Below are positions 34,321 to 42,758 of a DNA stretch of 59,365 bases, one piece after another. Every line of letters begins with the position of its first letter. Positions within the stretch are counted from its first letter, which is position 1. The stretch is from the NCBI RefSeq assembly GCF_003287455.1, contig NZ_PRLC01000018.1, forward strand, positions 1-59,365, in the 5' to 3' direction. The DNA is from Faecalibacterium hattorii. Lineage in GTDB: Bacteria > Bacillota > Clostridia > Oscillospirales > Ruminococcaceae. Under the pieces are notes generated by a model that was not told the origin of the DNA, searched no databases, and worked only from the letters and a program-made list of their open reading frames with translations. Made by a program: the position numbers and the translations under genes.

Positions 34321-35901
34321 ATGCCCTGTCCACACAATGAAATCACGATTGTGCAGCGCAGCCAGCGACAGTCTGCGGTTGCCGCCGCTGCTTACCAGAG
34401 TGGCGAAAAGCTGTTCTGTGAATACGACCAGCAAGTGAAGCACTACCCGGAAAAGCGTGGCATCGTCCACAATGAAATCCTGCTCCCGGCAAATGCCCCA
34501 CGGTCGTATGCAGACCGCAATACCCTATGGAACGCCGCCGAAGCGGTGGAAAAGCAATGGAACTCCCAGCTTGCAAGGCGGTGGGTGCTTACCATTCCCA
34601 GAGAGATACCGCCCGACCAGTACGCTGTCCTTGTCCGGGAGTTTTGTGAGCAGCAGTTTGTTTCCAAAGGCATGATCGTTGACTTTGCCATCCATGACCC
34701 CCATCCGCCGGGACACAATCCCCACGCCCATGTCTTGCTCACTATGAGGGCAATAGACGAACATGGGAAATGGCTTCCCAAGAGCCGCAAGGTTTATGAC
34801 CTTGATGAAAGCGGAGAACGGATAAAACTTCCGTCCGGCAGGTGGAAAAGCCACAAGGAGGATACGGTTGACTGGAACGACCAGAAATATTGTGAAATCT
34901 GGCGGCATGAATGGGAAGTAATCCAGAACCGCTATCTGGAAGCCAATGACCGCCCGGAGCGTGTGGACTTGCGTTCCTATGCCAGACAGGGGCTTGATAT
35001 TATCCCTACTGTCCATGAGGGGGCTGCTGTCCGGCAGATGGAAAAGCGTGGTATCCAGACGAATATCGGCAACCTGAACCGGGAAATCAGAGCCGCCAAC
35101 AGTCTGATGAAGTCTATCAGGCAGCTTATCCAAAACCTCAAAGGCTGGATTACCGAGTTGGGAGAAAAACGGAAAGAACTGCTTGCACAAAAAGCGGCGG
35201 AGGAAGCGACACTTCTTCCCAATCTGCTGATGAAGTATATGGAGATACGAAAGGAAGAACGGAAGGACTGGACAAGAGCTGGACAGAACCGGGGGACTTC
35301 ACAGGACTTAAAGGCAGTCAGCGAAGCCCTGTCCTATCTCCGGCAAAAGGGGCTTTCTACTGTGGAGGACTTAGAAGCATTTCTGGAATCTTCCGGGAAA
35401 TCAGCCGCAGATTACCGCAATCAGATGAAGCCAAAGGAAACCCGCAGCAAAGTGATTGACGGGATTCTTGCCAGCCGGACAGACTGCAAGGAAGGTAAGC
35501 CTGTCTATGAGAAGTACCAGAAGATATTTTTTAAGAAAACAAAGGAGAAATTCAAACAGGAACACCCGGAGGTTGCCCGGTATGAGAAAGCCGCAGCCTA
35601 CCTTGCCAAGCACCCGGACGATAAGGACAGCACCCAAAAGGAGCTGCAAGAGGAGCAGGAAACGCTTCTTAGCGAAATCGCAGAGCTGAAAGTACCGCTG
35701 ACCGAGGTACAGGAGGATTTGAAGAAGCTGCGGGACATCCGCTACTGGGTACGGAAAGCCACACCCGGCACAGAGGAAAGCAAAGAGCCGCCCAAGAAAC
35801 AGCCCATCAAAGAAGTCTTGCAGGATAAGGCAGACGAGAAAAAAGCACAAAGAACCGCCCCGGAACAGACGAAACACAGACAACAGGATATGGAACTTTA
35901 A
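34321..35901 (+). CDS. MobA/MobL (MobQ) family relaxase
   Basis: A 526-residue relaxase. The N-terminal domain begins MPCPHNEITIVQRSQRQSAV and contains the metal-binding HPPGHNPHAHVLLTMR cluster. The C-terminal half is a long charged helical region. It nicks a cognate oriT, expected in the 34141-34320 interval. The ATG follows AGAAAGGAGG. It is the transfer function of element 2 and has no type IV channel of its own, so it depends on a helper. Confidence 0.92.
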   Translation: MPCPHNEITIVQRSQRQSAVAAAAYQSGEKLFCEYDQQVKHYPEKRGIVHNEILLPANAPRSYADRNTLWNAAEAVEKQWNSQLARRWVLTIPREIPPDQYAVLVREFCEQQFVSKGMIVDFAIHDPHPPGHNPHAHVLLTMRAIDEHGKWLPKSRKVYDLDESGERIKLPSGRWKSHKEDTVDWNDQKYCEIWRHEWEVIQNRYLEANDRPERVDLRSYARQGLDIIPTVHEGAAVRQMEKRGIQTNIGNLNREIRAANSLMKSIRQLIQNLKGWITELGEKRKELLAQKAAEEATLLPNLLMKYMEIRKEERKDWTRAGQNRGTSQDLKAVSEALSYLRQKGLSTVEDLEAFLESSGKSAADYRNQMKPKETRSKVIDGILASRTDCKEGKPVYEKYQKIFFKKTKEKFKQEHPEVARYEKAAAYLAKHPDDKDSTQKELQEEQETLLSEIAELKVPLTEVQEDLKKLRDIRYWVRKATPGTEESKEPPKKQPIKEVLQDKADEKKAQRTAPEQTKHRQQDMEL

Positions 35902-35966
35902 CAGGCACTTGCCATTTTCAATCAGAGAATGTCAGGTGCTTTTCTTTTTTTCAAGGAGGGATAGAT

Positions 35967-36611
35967 TTGAATGTATTTGAAGCTGTGAAGCAGTCCGTCA
36001 CAACCAGACAGGCTGCGGAGCATTATGGAATCCATGTAGGTCGGAACGGGATGGCTTGCTGCCCGTTCCATCACGATAAAACCCCAAGCATGAAGCTGGA
36101 TCGGCGTTACCACTGCTTCGGCTGTGGTGCGGATGGGGATGTGATTGATTTTGCCGCCGCCCTGTATGGGCTGGGAAAGAAAGAAGCCGCCGTACAACTG
36201 GCACAGGACTTCGGGCTTTCCTATGAGGACTGGAAGCCGCCGGGAAAGGCGAAAAAGCCCAAGCCCCGGCAGAAATCCCCGGAGGAACAGTTTCAGGAAG
36301 CAAAGAACCGCTGCTTCCGTATTCTTGCCGATTATCTCCATCTGCTTCGGGCATGGAGAAGGGACTACGCCCCGCACTCCCCGGAAGAAGCCTTTCATCC
36401 CCGGTTTGTGGAAGCCTTACAGAAGCAAGCCCAAGTGGAATATCTGCTGGATGTGCTGCTGTTCGGGGAGACAGAGGAAAAAGCGGCTTTGATTACGGAC
36501 TACGGAAAGGATGTGATACAGCTTGAACAGCGAATGGCAGAGCTTGCAGCCGCAGACGCAGAAAGAACTAAAAAACACCATGAACGCCATGCAGCCGCCC
36601 CAGAGCATTGA
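35967..36611 (+). CDS. CHC2 zinc-finger (primase-type) protein
   Basis: A 214-residue protein with a TTG start at 35967 behind CAAGGAGGG. The N-terminal DnaG-type zinc finger (MACCPFHHDKTPSMKLDRRY, then HCFGCGADGDVIDFAAALYG) is clear, but no TOPRIM domain follows. It likely supports priming together with VapE. The gene overlaps vapE by 89 bp. Confidence 0.88.
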   Translation: MNVFEAVKQSVTTRQAAEHYGIHVGRNGMACCPFHHDKTPSMKLDRRYHCFGCGADGDVIDFAAALYGLGKKEAAVQLAQDFGLSYEDWKPPGKAKKPKPRQKSPEEQFQEAKNRCFRILADYLHLLRAWRRDYAPHSPEEAFHPRFVEALQKQAQVEYLLDVLLFGETEEKAALITDYGKDVIQLEQRMAELAAADAERTKKHHERHAAAPEH

Positions 36612-37917
36612 GGAAATCAAGGCGGGGCTGGAAACCACCGAGAAAGGCGGTGTCCGTCAGAGCATCCGGAACTGCCTGACCGTATTCCAGCGTGACCCTC
36701 TGCTTTCCGGGGCTATCGCATACAACATCCTAACTGACCGCAAGGACATCATAAAGCCCATCGGCTTCCACAGAGAAAGCACCGCCCTGAACGATACGGA
36801 CATGAAGTATCTGCTTCTCTATCTGGAAGAAACCTACGGGCTTACCAATGAGAAAAAGATTGATAACGCCATCGGGATTGTGGCGAATGAAAACAAGTAC
36901 CATCCCATCCGGGACTACCTAAGTGCCCTTGTGTGGGACGGGACAGAACGAATCCGTTTCTGCCTGCGGCACTTTCTGGGGGCTGACGCAGACGATTACA
37001 CCTATGAAGCGTTGAAGCTGTTCCTGCTGGGTGCAATCTCACGAGCCTTTCAGCCGGGGTGTAAGTTTGAAATCATGCTCTGTCTGGTAGGCGGTCAGGG
37101 GGCTGGCAAGTCCACCTTCTTCCGTCTGCTGGCAGTCCGGGACGAGTGGTTCTCCGATGATTTGCGGAAGCTGGACGATGACAATGTGTACCGCAAGCTG
37201 CAAGGTCACTGGATTATCGAAATGTCGGAAATGATGGCAACCGCCAACGCCAAGAGCATTGAGGAAATCAAGTCATTTTTAAGCCGGCAGAAAGAAGTTT
37301 ACAAGATACCCTATGAAACCCACCCGGCAGACCGCCCCCGTCAGTGCGTGTTTGGCGGCACTTCCAATGCCCTTGACTTCCTGCCCCTTGACCGTTCCGG
37401 CAACCGCCGCTTTATCCCCGTCATGGTGTACCCGGAGCAAGCCGAGGTTCACATTTTGGAGGACGAAGCTGCTTCCAGAGCCTATATCGAGCAGATGTGG
37501 GCAGAAGCTATGGAGATTTACCGAAGCGGCAGGTTCAAGCTGGCTTTCAGCCCCACCATGCAACGGTATCTCAAAGAACACCAGCGGGATTTTATGCCGG
37601 AGGACACCAAAGCCGGAATGATACAGGCGTATCTTGATAAGTACACCGGGAGCATGGTCTGTTCCAAGCAGCTTTACAAGGAAGCCTTGAACCATACCTT
37701 TGACGAGCCGAAGCAATGGGAAATCCGGGAAATCAACGAGATTATGAACCAGTGCATTACCGGCTGGCGGTACTTCCCGAACCCAAGAATGTTTTCCGAA
37801 TATGGCAGACAAAAGGGCTGGGAGCGTGAAAACCCGGCAACGGACTCCGGAAACCCGTCTGAAAAAACGATGGATGGTTTTGTGGAGGTCACAGAACAGA
37901 TGGAGCTTCCATTCTGA
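36523..37917 (+). CDS. virulence-associated protein E (VapE)-type ATPase
   Basis: A 464-residue superfamily 3-like ATPase: Walker A VGGQGAGKSTFFRLLAV, Walker B-like WIIEMSEMMATANAKSIEEI, then PRQCVFGGTSN. Together with the CHC2 protein it resembles a split primase-helicase of phages and islands. The start is uncertain between TTG 36523 and ATG 36580, because both overlap the CHC2 gene. Confidence 0.88.
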   Translation: MNSEWQSLQPQTQKELKNTMNAMQPPQSIEEIKAGLETTEKGGVRQSIRNCLTVFQRDPLLSGAIAYNILTDRKDIIKPIGFHRESTALNDTDMKYLLLYLEETYGLTNEKKIDNAIGIVANENKYHPIRDYLSALVWDGTERIRFCLRHFLGADADDYTYEALKLFLLGAISRAFQPGCKFEIMLCLVGGQGAGKSTFFRLLAVRDEWFSDDLRKLDDDNVYRKLQGHWIIEMSEMMATANAKSIEEIKSFLSRQKEVYKIPYETHPADRPRQCVFGGTSNALDFLPLDRSGNRRFIPVMVYPEQAEVHILEDEAASRAYIEQMWAEAMEIYRSGRFKLAFSPTMQRYLKEHQRDFMPEDTKAGMIQAYLDKYTGSMVCSKQLYKEALNHTFDEPKQWEIREINEIMNQCITGWRYFPNPRMFSEYGRQKGWERENPATDSGNPSEKTMDGFVEVTEQMELPF

Positions 37918-38169
37918 AAATGACCGCCCGTTGCACCCCCTGTTGCTATCCCGTTGCCGAGCCGGTTGCAGGACATTAGCCCGGGAAAATCCCTTATTTC
38001 CGGGCTTTTCTCCTTTATAACAACCAAAACAACAGAAAAATAAAAGAAAAGTATAAATAGTAACCATCGCCAGATTGAGATTGTTTGCAAGGTCTTTTGA
38101 AGCCCGTTGCCGGACTTCGTTGCCGACACCCTCTGTCTGGCTATTTTCATGTATGGAGGATAACTGCCT
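37918..38169 (+). other. intergenic region before the recombinase unit
   Basis: No gene seen. A hairpin-like block (GCCCGGGAAAATCCCTTATTTCCGGGC, 37979-38005 region, arms GCCCGG/CCGGGC) is followed by a T-rich run and may terminate the vapE transcript. Confidence 0.45.
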
Positions 38170-38367
38170 ATGGCAAAAAACAAAACAGAGATTCATGTTA
38201 CAACGGTGTTTGACGGGGAACTGGACGCAACCGATGTGTTCGTCAGCCTGATTTCCCAGAAATATGGGAAGACAAATACAAAAGAATATCTTGCTAAAAA
38301 GAAAGATTTGAAGTATAATGAAGATGAGGTTCAAAAGAGCCAGATACCGTCTGGATTGTGTGGGTAA
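38170..38367 (+). CDS. small conserved protein upstream of recombinase 2
   Basis: A 65-residue charged protein beginning MAKNKTEIHVTTVFDGELDA and including VSLISQKYGKTNTKEYLAKK. Its stop codon directly abuts the recombinase ATG (TAAATG). The position matches that of TnpW in element 1 but the sequence differs. A role in recombination control is inferred from the coupling. Confidence 0.68.
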   Translation: MAKNKTEIHVTTVFDGELDATDVFVSLISQKYGKTNTKEYLAKKKDLKYNEDEVQKSQIPSGLCG

Positions 38368-40038
38368 ATGGCTATGATGAACGAAATGGAATATAGAACA
38401 ATCGGAAAGGCACTTGCCGGGGGCTATCGTGCAGCGGTCTATTGCAGGCTGTCAAAGGACGATGACCTGCAAGGCGAAAGTGCCAGTATCGCAAACCAGC
38501 GTGATATGCTGGAAAAATACTGCGAAAAGCAGGGATGGGAGGTTGTGGCAGTCTATCAGGACGATGGTTTCACAGGTCTTAATATGGAGCGTCCTGATTT
38601 ACAGAGAATGTTGAGAGCCATTGAGCGCAGGCAGATCAACCTTGTCATCACGAAAGACCTCAGCCGTCTGGGGCGTAACTATCTGCAAACCGGGCATTTG
38701 ATTGAGGACTTTTTCCCAAGAAACGGTGTCCGCTATATCGCCATGAATGACGGTATCGACACCCTGCGGGATAACAACGATATTGCCCCGTTCAAGAATA
38801 TCCTGAACGAGATGTACAGCAAGGATATTTCCAAGAAAGTCCATTCCTCTTATCTTCTGAAAGCGCAGAAAGGACAGTTTACCGGGTGTCTTGCCCCGTT
38901 TGGGTATCGGAAAGACCCGGAGGACAAAAACCATCTGCTCATTGACGAGGAAACCGCCCCGATTGTGCGGCTGATTTTCGGATATGCCCTAAACGGTCAT
39001 GGTCCGAACTATATCCGCAGACGGCTGGAGGAAGAAAAAATCCCCTGCCCCACATGGTGGAACCGGGAACGGGGGCTTCGCAATACCCGCACCAAATGGG
39101 AAAAGAAAGACCCGGAAAACGGGCGGTATATGTGGGACTTCTCAGTTATCAAAGACCTTTTGATGAATCCCGTCTACACCGGGGCGATTGCTTCCCAGAA
39201 AAAGGACTACCGTTTCAAAATCGGCACGATTGGGGAAAAGAAGCCGGAGGACTGGATTGTAGTGGAGGAACAGCATGAACCGCTGATTGACCGCATGAGC
39301 TTTGACATTGTGCAGAACAAGCTGAAATCCCGCCAGCGTCCGGGGCAGACCAATGAAATCAGCCTGTTTGCCGGACTGATAAAATGCGGCGAGTGTGGGA
39401 AGTCGCTGACGGTACGCTACACAAACGCAAAATATCCCCAGCGGATTTACTCCTGCAAGACCTACAACGCCTTTGGAAAGAACCACTGCACCCAGCACCG
39501 GATTGACTATGACACCCTTTACAGCCATGTGCTGCGGAAAATCCGGGAATGTGCCAGAGCTGCCCTGATGGACGGGGAAGCGGTTGCTGACCGCCTGACC
39601 AATACCTGTGAAGCCGAGCAGCGGGAACATCGGGAAGCAATGGAACGCTCCCTTACAAGGGACGAGGAACGGATTGGGGTTCTGGACAAAATGGTCATGC
39701 GGCTTTATGAGGATATGATTGCAGGGCGTATCAGTGAGCAGAATTTCAACACCATGCTGGAAAAGACACAGACCGAGCAGACGGAGCTTAAAGCAAAAGT
39801 GTCCGAGGGCAGAAAGCGGCTGTCCGATGAAGTCCAGCTTGCCAATGACGCAAAACAATGGGTGGAAGCCATTCAGGAATACGCCAACATCACAGAGCTG
39901 GACGCAGCCACCCTCAACCGCTTAATCAAAGAAATCGTCGTGCATGAGCGCATTGACGAAGATAAAACAAGACACATTTCTATCGAAATTCATTTTAATC
40001 TCAAACCCATCCCGGAGGTGGAACAGGTCACTGCCTGA
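38368..40038 (+). CDS. large serine recombinase (TnpX/TndX-like), element 2
   Basis: A 556-residue recombinase with the catalytic serine at 29 (VYCRLSKDDDLQGES), then ITKDLSRLGRNYLQTG, a zinc ribbon (CGECGKSLTVRY ... CSCK-type with NHCTQHRI), coiled coil and DUF4368-like C-terminus (LIKEIVVHERIDED). It is complete and stops 87 bp before the maff2 3' remnant, so it very likely integrated the insert. Confidence 0.95.
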   Translation: MAMMNEMEYRTIGKALAGGYRAAVYCRLSKDDDLQGESASIANQRDMLEKYCEKQGWEVVAVYQDDGFTGLNMERPDLQRMLRAIERRQINLVITKDLSRLGRNYLQTGHLIEDFFPRNGVRYIAMNDGIDTLRDNNDIAPFKNILNEMYSKDISKKVHSSYLLKAQKGQFTGCLAPFGYRKDPEDKNHLLIDEETAPIVRLIFGYALNGHGPNYIRRRLEEEKIPCPTWWNRERGLRNTRTKWEKKDPENGRYMWDFSVIKDLLMNPVYTGAIASQKKDYRFKIGTIGEKKPEDWIVVEEQHEPLIDRMSFDIVQNKLKSRQRPGQTNEISLFAGLIKCGECGKSLTVRYTNAKYPQRIYSCKTYNAFGKNHCTQHRIDYDTLYSHVLRKIRECARAALMDGEAVADRLTNTCEAEQREHREAMERSLTRDEERIGVLDKMVMRLYEDMIAGRISEQNFNTMLEKTQTEQTELKAKVSEGRKRLSDEVQLANDAKQWVEAIQEYANITELDAATLNRLIKEIVVHERIDEDKTRHISIEIHFNLKPIPEVEQVTA

Positions 40039-40125
40039 CCTGTCCCGCCGGGACGGTTCTCTTAACAACACCATATAGATTTTTTGTACGCCGCCGCCCG
40101 CCATCGAGCAGAGTTTTACACCTAA

Positions 40126-40212
40126 TTGGGGATAAAACAGCTCATGGCTGGCGGCGGCGTTGCTCTGGTGGGCATCACCCTGATTCCCCTGCTGAGCGGT
40201 CTGTTCGGCTAA
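40126..40212 (+). pseudogene. Maff2 family gene, 3' part
   Basis: Frame TTG GGG ATA AAA CAG CTC ATG encodes LGIKQLMAGGGVALVG, then ITLIPLLSGLFG and a TAA at 40210-40212. It continues the frame broken at 20010. The ATG at 40144 could start a short peptide but has no ribosome site. Confidence 0.88.
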
Positions 40213-40245
40213 GAGCCGCAGGCGGGTTTTCCCGCCTGTACATAA

Positions 40246-41220
40246 TCAATCTGCCAATTTATATGCCCAGTAGCGACCATTTCGCACTTTGACGAGCTTT
40301 CCTTCTTTTGTCAAGGTGTTCAGAACTCGACTTGCAGTGGCAGGAGAAACATCGAGAAGATTCTGTACATCGACGTTCTGGATAATATGGTTTGTGCGGA
40401 GAAATGCTGCAATTTTCGTCCAACGCACTTCTTCCTTGCTCTGTGCAACAGGCTGTTCATTGATTGCTTCGGTCAAAGCCTCTTTGATGATTCCCAGCAT
40501 AAATTCGATAAAAACAGTTCCTTCACCCTGTGCATTAGACTGATTGATTGCTGCGTAATACTCGGTCTGATGGTCGTGAATGATGGATTCGATGGGAAGC
40601 CATGCGAATAAGGGATTCCATTTTGACAGCAGCAGTGTGTGCCAGAGCCGTCCAATACGGCCATTGCCATCTGCAAATGGATGGATCACTTCAAATTCAT
40701 AATGGAAAACACAGCTCTTAATTAAAAGAGGAAAGGGACTATTTTCTGTCCACTGAATCAGTTCCTCCATCAAAGAGAAAACGTACTGCGGCAATGTTCC
40801 AAAATGCAGGACATTCCCCTTGTTGTCTACAACGCCAACAGGTCGGGAACGAAACTCTCCCGCTTCACGCACAAGTCCCTGCATCATCGTTCGATGCGCA
40901 AGCAAGAGGTCATCCATCGAATATGGATTCAACTCTGCAAGATGGTCGTAGATCTCGTAGGCATTTTTTACTTCAGCGATGTCTTTTGGAGGGGCAAGCA
41001 CACGTTTTCCAGACAGAACAGCCGTCACCTGCTCCAAAGAGAGTGTGTTCTGCTCGATCGCCAGAGAAGAATAAATCGTTCGGATTCGATTCTGGCGGCG
41101 CAGAATCGGACTTGTGGAAAGATTCTGGGTGGAACTGATTTTGCCTACCAGTTCGCTGATCTCCATAACATCTGAAAGAGCTGCTTCTGTGATTTCAAAC
41201 GGCGGTTTCTTGTTTCGCAC
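40246..41220 (-). CDS. fic: Fic-domain protein with C-terminal winged helix
   Basis: A 324-residue protein with the complete Fic motif HPFADGNGRIGR (about 180-191), expected to transfer AMP to a protein hydroxyl. The N-terminal motif SSLAIEQN (about 51-58) resembles the inhibitory S/TxxxE(G/N) helix of class II Fic proteins, with Gln where Gly is usual. The C-terminal region (VDVQNLLDVSPATASRVLNT) is a winged helix. The GTG start at 41220 behind GGGAGG is preferred to the ATG at 41253. It stands alone on the minus strand between maff2 and trbL; no antitoxin gene is adjacent. Confidence 0.9.
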   Translation of the reverse strand: MRNKKPPFEITEAALSDVMEISELVGKISSTQNLSTSPILRRQNRIRTIYSSLAIEQNTLSLEQVTAVLSGKRVLAPPKDIAEVKNAYEIYDHLAELNPYSMDDLLLAHRTMMQGLVREAGEFRSRPVGVVDNKGNVLHFGTLPQYVFSLMEELIQWTENSPFPLLIKSCVFHYEFEVIHPFADGNGRIGRLWHTLLLSKWNPLFAWLPIESIIHDHQTEYYAAINQSNAQGEGTVFIEFMLGIIKEALTEAINEQPVAQSKEEVRWTKIAAFLRTNHIIQNVDVQNLLDVSPATASRVLNTLTKEGKLVKVRNGRYWAYKLAD

Positions 41221-41254
41221 GGTGTATACCTCCCATATCGTTTCTTTTATCATA

Positions 41255-41309
41255 TCATTTCATCTATCATTCATCAATCAAAATTTTGAAAAAATGATAG
41301 ATGAAATGA
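41255..41309. promoter_or_regulatory. 16-bp inverted repeat upstream of fic, likely operator
   Basis: TCATTTCATCTATCAT (41255-41270) and its exact reverse complement ATGATAGATGAAATGA (41294-41309) are separated by 23 bp, immediately upstream of the fic ribosome site. The winged helix in the Fic protein itself makes autoregulation a reasonable inference. Confidence 0.65.
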
Positions 41310-41430
41310 GACCATTGTTCCATACGGCGGCTTGAGCAGCAGCGGAAAGCCCTCTGCGGTTTGCAGTTTTATTGAATGTCCGTGCCCCAAGCCGTGTTTT
41401 TATCCACCCATCAATGAAAGGCGGTGCTTT

Positions 41431-41499
41431 ATGCAGTTTTTGACCCACATTATTTTTCTCCTGAATCTTCTCAAGACCCTTATCAACCACTTCAGCTAA
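41431..41499 (+). CDS. possible 22-residue membrane peptide before trbL
   Basis: An ATG at 41431 behind AAAGGCGG opens a 22-codon frame (MQFLTHIIFLLNLLK, then TLINHFS) that is almost entirely hydrophobic and ends 13 nt before the trbL ATG. The ribosome site is convincing but the peptide is too short to judge conservation. Confidence 0.35.
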   Translation: MQFLTHIIFLLNLLKTLINHFS

Positions 41500-41512
41500 G
41501 GACGGTGACTGA

Positions 41513-42379
41513 ATGGAAACCGTTCTCAAAGCCATTGCCGACTGGATCAAAGGCATCCTGACGGCAGGCATTATGTCAAACCTTTCCGGGTTGTTCGATG
41601 ATGTGAACACGCAGGTGGGAAACATCGCACAGCAGGTGGGCACTAAGCCCTCCAGCTTTGAACCGAGAGTGTTCGCCATGATCGAAGCCCTCTCCCGGAA
41701 TGTGGTGCTGCCCATTGCAGGCGTGATTTTGACCTTCATTGCTTGCTATGAATTGATTCAAATGATTACTGAACACAACAATATGGCACAGTTTGAACCG
41801 GCACTCATCATGCGCTGGATTTTTAAGACCGCTGTTTCGGTGTGGCTCATCAGCAATACTTTTGATATTGTGATGGCAGTCTTTGACCTTACGCAGAAAG
41901 TTGTGTCCGATTCCAGCGGCATCATTGCCGGAAACACCCGTGTCAACGACATTGGCTTGTCGATGTTGGAAGCCAGCCTGATGCAGATGGATGTAGGCCC
42001 CCTGTTCGGACTGTTTTTGCAGTCCTTCTTTATCGGCATCACCATGCGGATCTTGAGCATCATCATTTTTGTGATCGTCTACGGGCGCATGATTGAGATC
42101 TATTGCATGGTAAGCCTTGCACCCATCCCCATGGCGACCTTCGGCAACCATGAGCAATCGCACATGGGGCAGAACTACCTGAAATGCCTGTTTGCACTGG
42201 GTTTTCAGGGCTTTCTCATCCTCATCTGCGTGGCGATTTATGCGGTGCTGATCCAGAGCGTGGCAATTTCCGGGGATGCCATCAATACCATCTGGAGCAT
42301 CGTAGGCTATACCGTTCTGCTCTGTTTCAGCCTGTTCAAGACCAGCTCCGTGACAAAATCCGTTCTCGGAGCGCATTAA
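41513..42379 (+). CDS. TrbL/VirB6-like conjugation channel protein
   Basis: A 288-residue polytopic protein with about six transmembrane helices. The central segment (RILSIIIFVIVYGRMIEIYC, then MVSLAPIPMATFGNHEQSHM) is characteristic of the VirB6/TrbL-like proteins of Clostridia ICEs. It forms the inner-membrane part of the mating channel. It lies before prgI and virB4, the normal order. Confidence 0.85.
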   Translation: METVLKAIADWIKGILTAGIMSNLSGLFDDVNTQVGNIAQQVGTKPSSFEPRVFAMIEALSRNVVLPIAGVILTFIACYELIQMITEHNNMAQFEPALIMRWIFKTAVSVWLISNTFDIVMAVFDLTQKVVSDSSGIIAGNTRVNDIGLSMLEASLMQMDVGPLFGLFLQSFFIGITMRILSIIIFVIVYGRMIEIYCMVSLAPIPMATFGNHEQSHMGQNYLKCLFALGFQGFLILICVAIYAVLIQSVAISGDAINTIWSIVGYTVLLCFSLFKTSSVTKSVLGAH

Positions 42380-42392
42380 AGGAGGTGCTTTA

Positions 42393-42758
42393 TTGGCTGC
42401 GTATATTTCCGTTCCCCGTGACCTGACGAAAGTGAAATCGAAGGTCGCATTCAATCTGACCAAACGGCAGCTCGTCTGCTTTGGCACAGCGGCTCTCATT
42501 GGAGTGCCGCTGTTTTTTGTTCTCCGGGATTCCGGCGGCAACACTGCCGCCACCCTCGGTATGATGGCGGTGATGCTGCCGGCGTTTTTCCTTGGGATGT
42601 ACGAGAAAAACGGTCAACCTATGGAAAAGCTGCTGTCGTACTATGTGCAGTCCCGGTTTCTCCGCCCGAAGATTCGCCCCTACAAGACCAACAACTACTA
42701 TGCACTGCTTATGAAGGGAGGCGTGACCCATGATCCCGTTTTGGAAAAAGACCGATAA
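42393..42758 (+). CDS. prgI: PrgI-family conjugation protein
   Basis: A 121-residue protein with a TTG start at 42393 behind AAAGGAGG. It begins AAYISVPRDLTKVKSKVAFN and has two transmembrane helices (about 27-45 and 52-68), as PrgI does. It overlaps virB4 by 29 bp, which is typical. Confidence 0.88.
   Translation: MAAYISVPRDLTKVKSKVAFNLTKRQLVCFGTAALIGVPLFFVLRDSGGNTAATLGMMAVMLPAFFLGMYEKNGQPMEKLLSYYVQSRFLRPKIRPYKTNNYYALLMKGGVTHDPVLEKDR

Larger units (their letters stand above)
20011..40125 (+). mobile_element. 20.1-kb composite insertion in maff2: two integrative mobilizable elements
   Basis: The insert divides the maff2 frame and holds two complete sets of mobilization genes, each ending in a large serine recombinase (27552-29165 and 38368-40038). 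The second recombinase gene stops 87 bp before the maff2 3' part, so it probably catalysed the outer integration. There are no long direct repeats at the junctions, as expected for serine recombinases with very short crossover cores. Confidence 0.82.
29227..40125 (+). mobile_element. mobilizable element 2 (MobA/MobL type); left limit approximate
   Basis: It contains XRE, TnpV, two unknown membrane proteins, an XRE regulator on the opposite strand, a Cys-rich small protein, initiator, DUF3847, CPCC, MobA/MobL relaxase, CHC2 and VapE genes and a serine recombinase at its right end. Whether element 1 inserted at its left end or into it cannot be settled from one sequence. Confidence 0.5.

Noticed and set aside
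20007-40150. GCTCATG shared at both maff2 junctions as the crossover core
   Set aside because: Joining the flanks at this heptamer shifts the reading frame, whereas joining 20010 to 40126 restores it; the match is probably coincidental.
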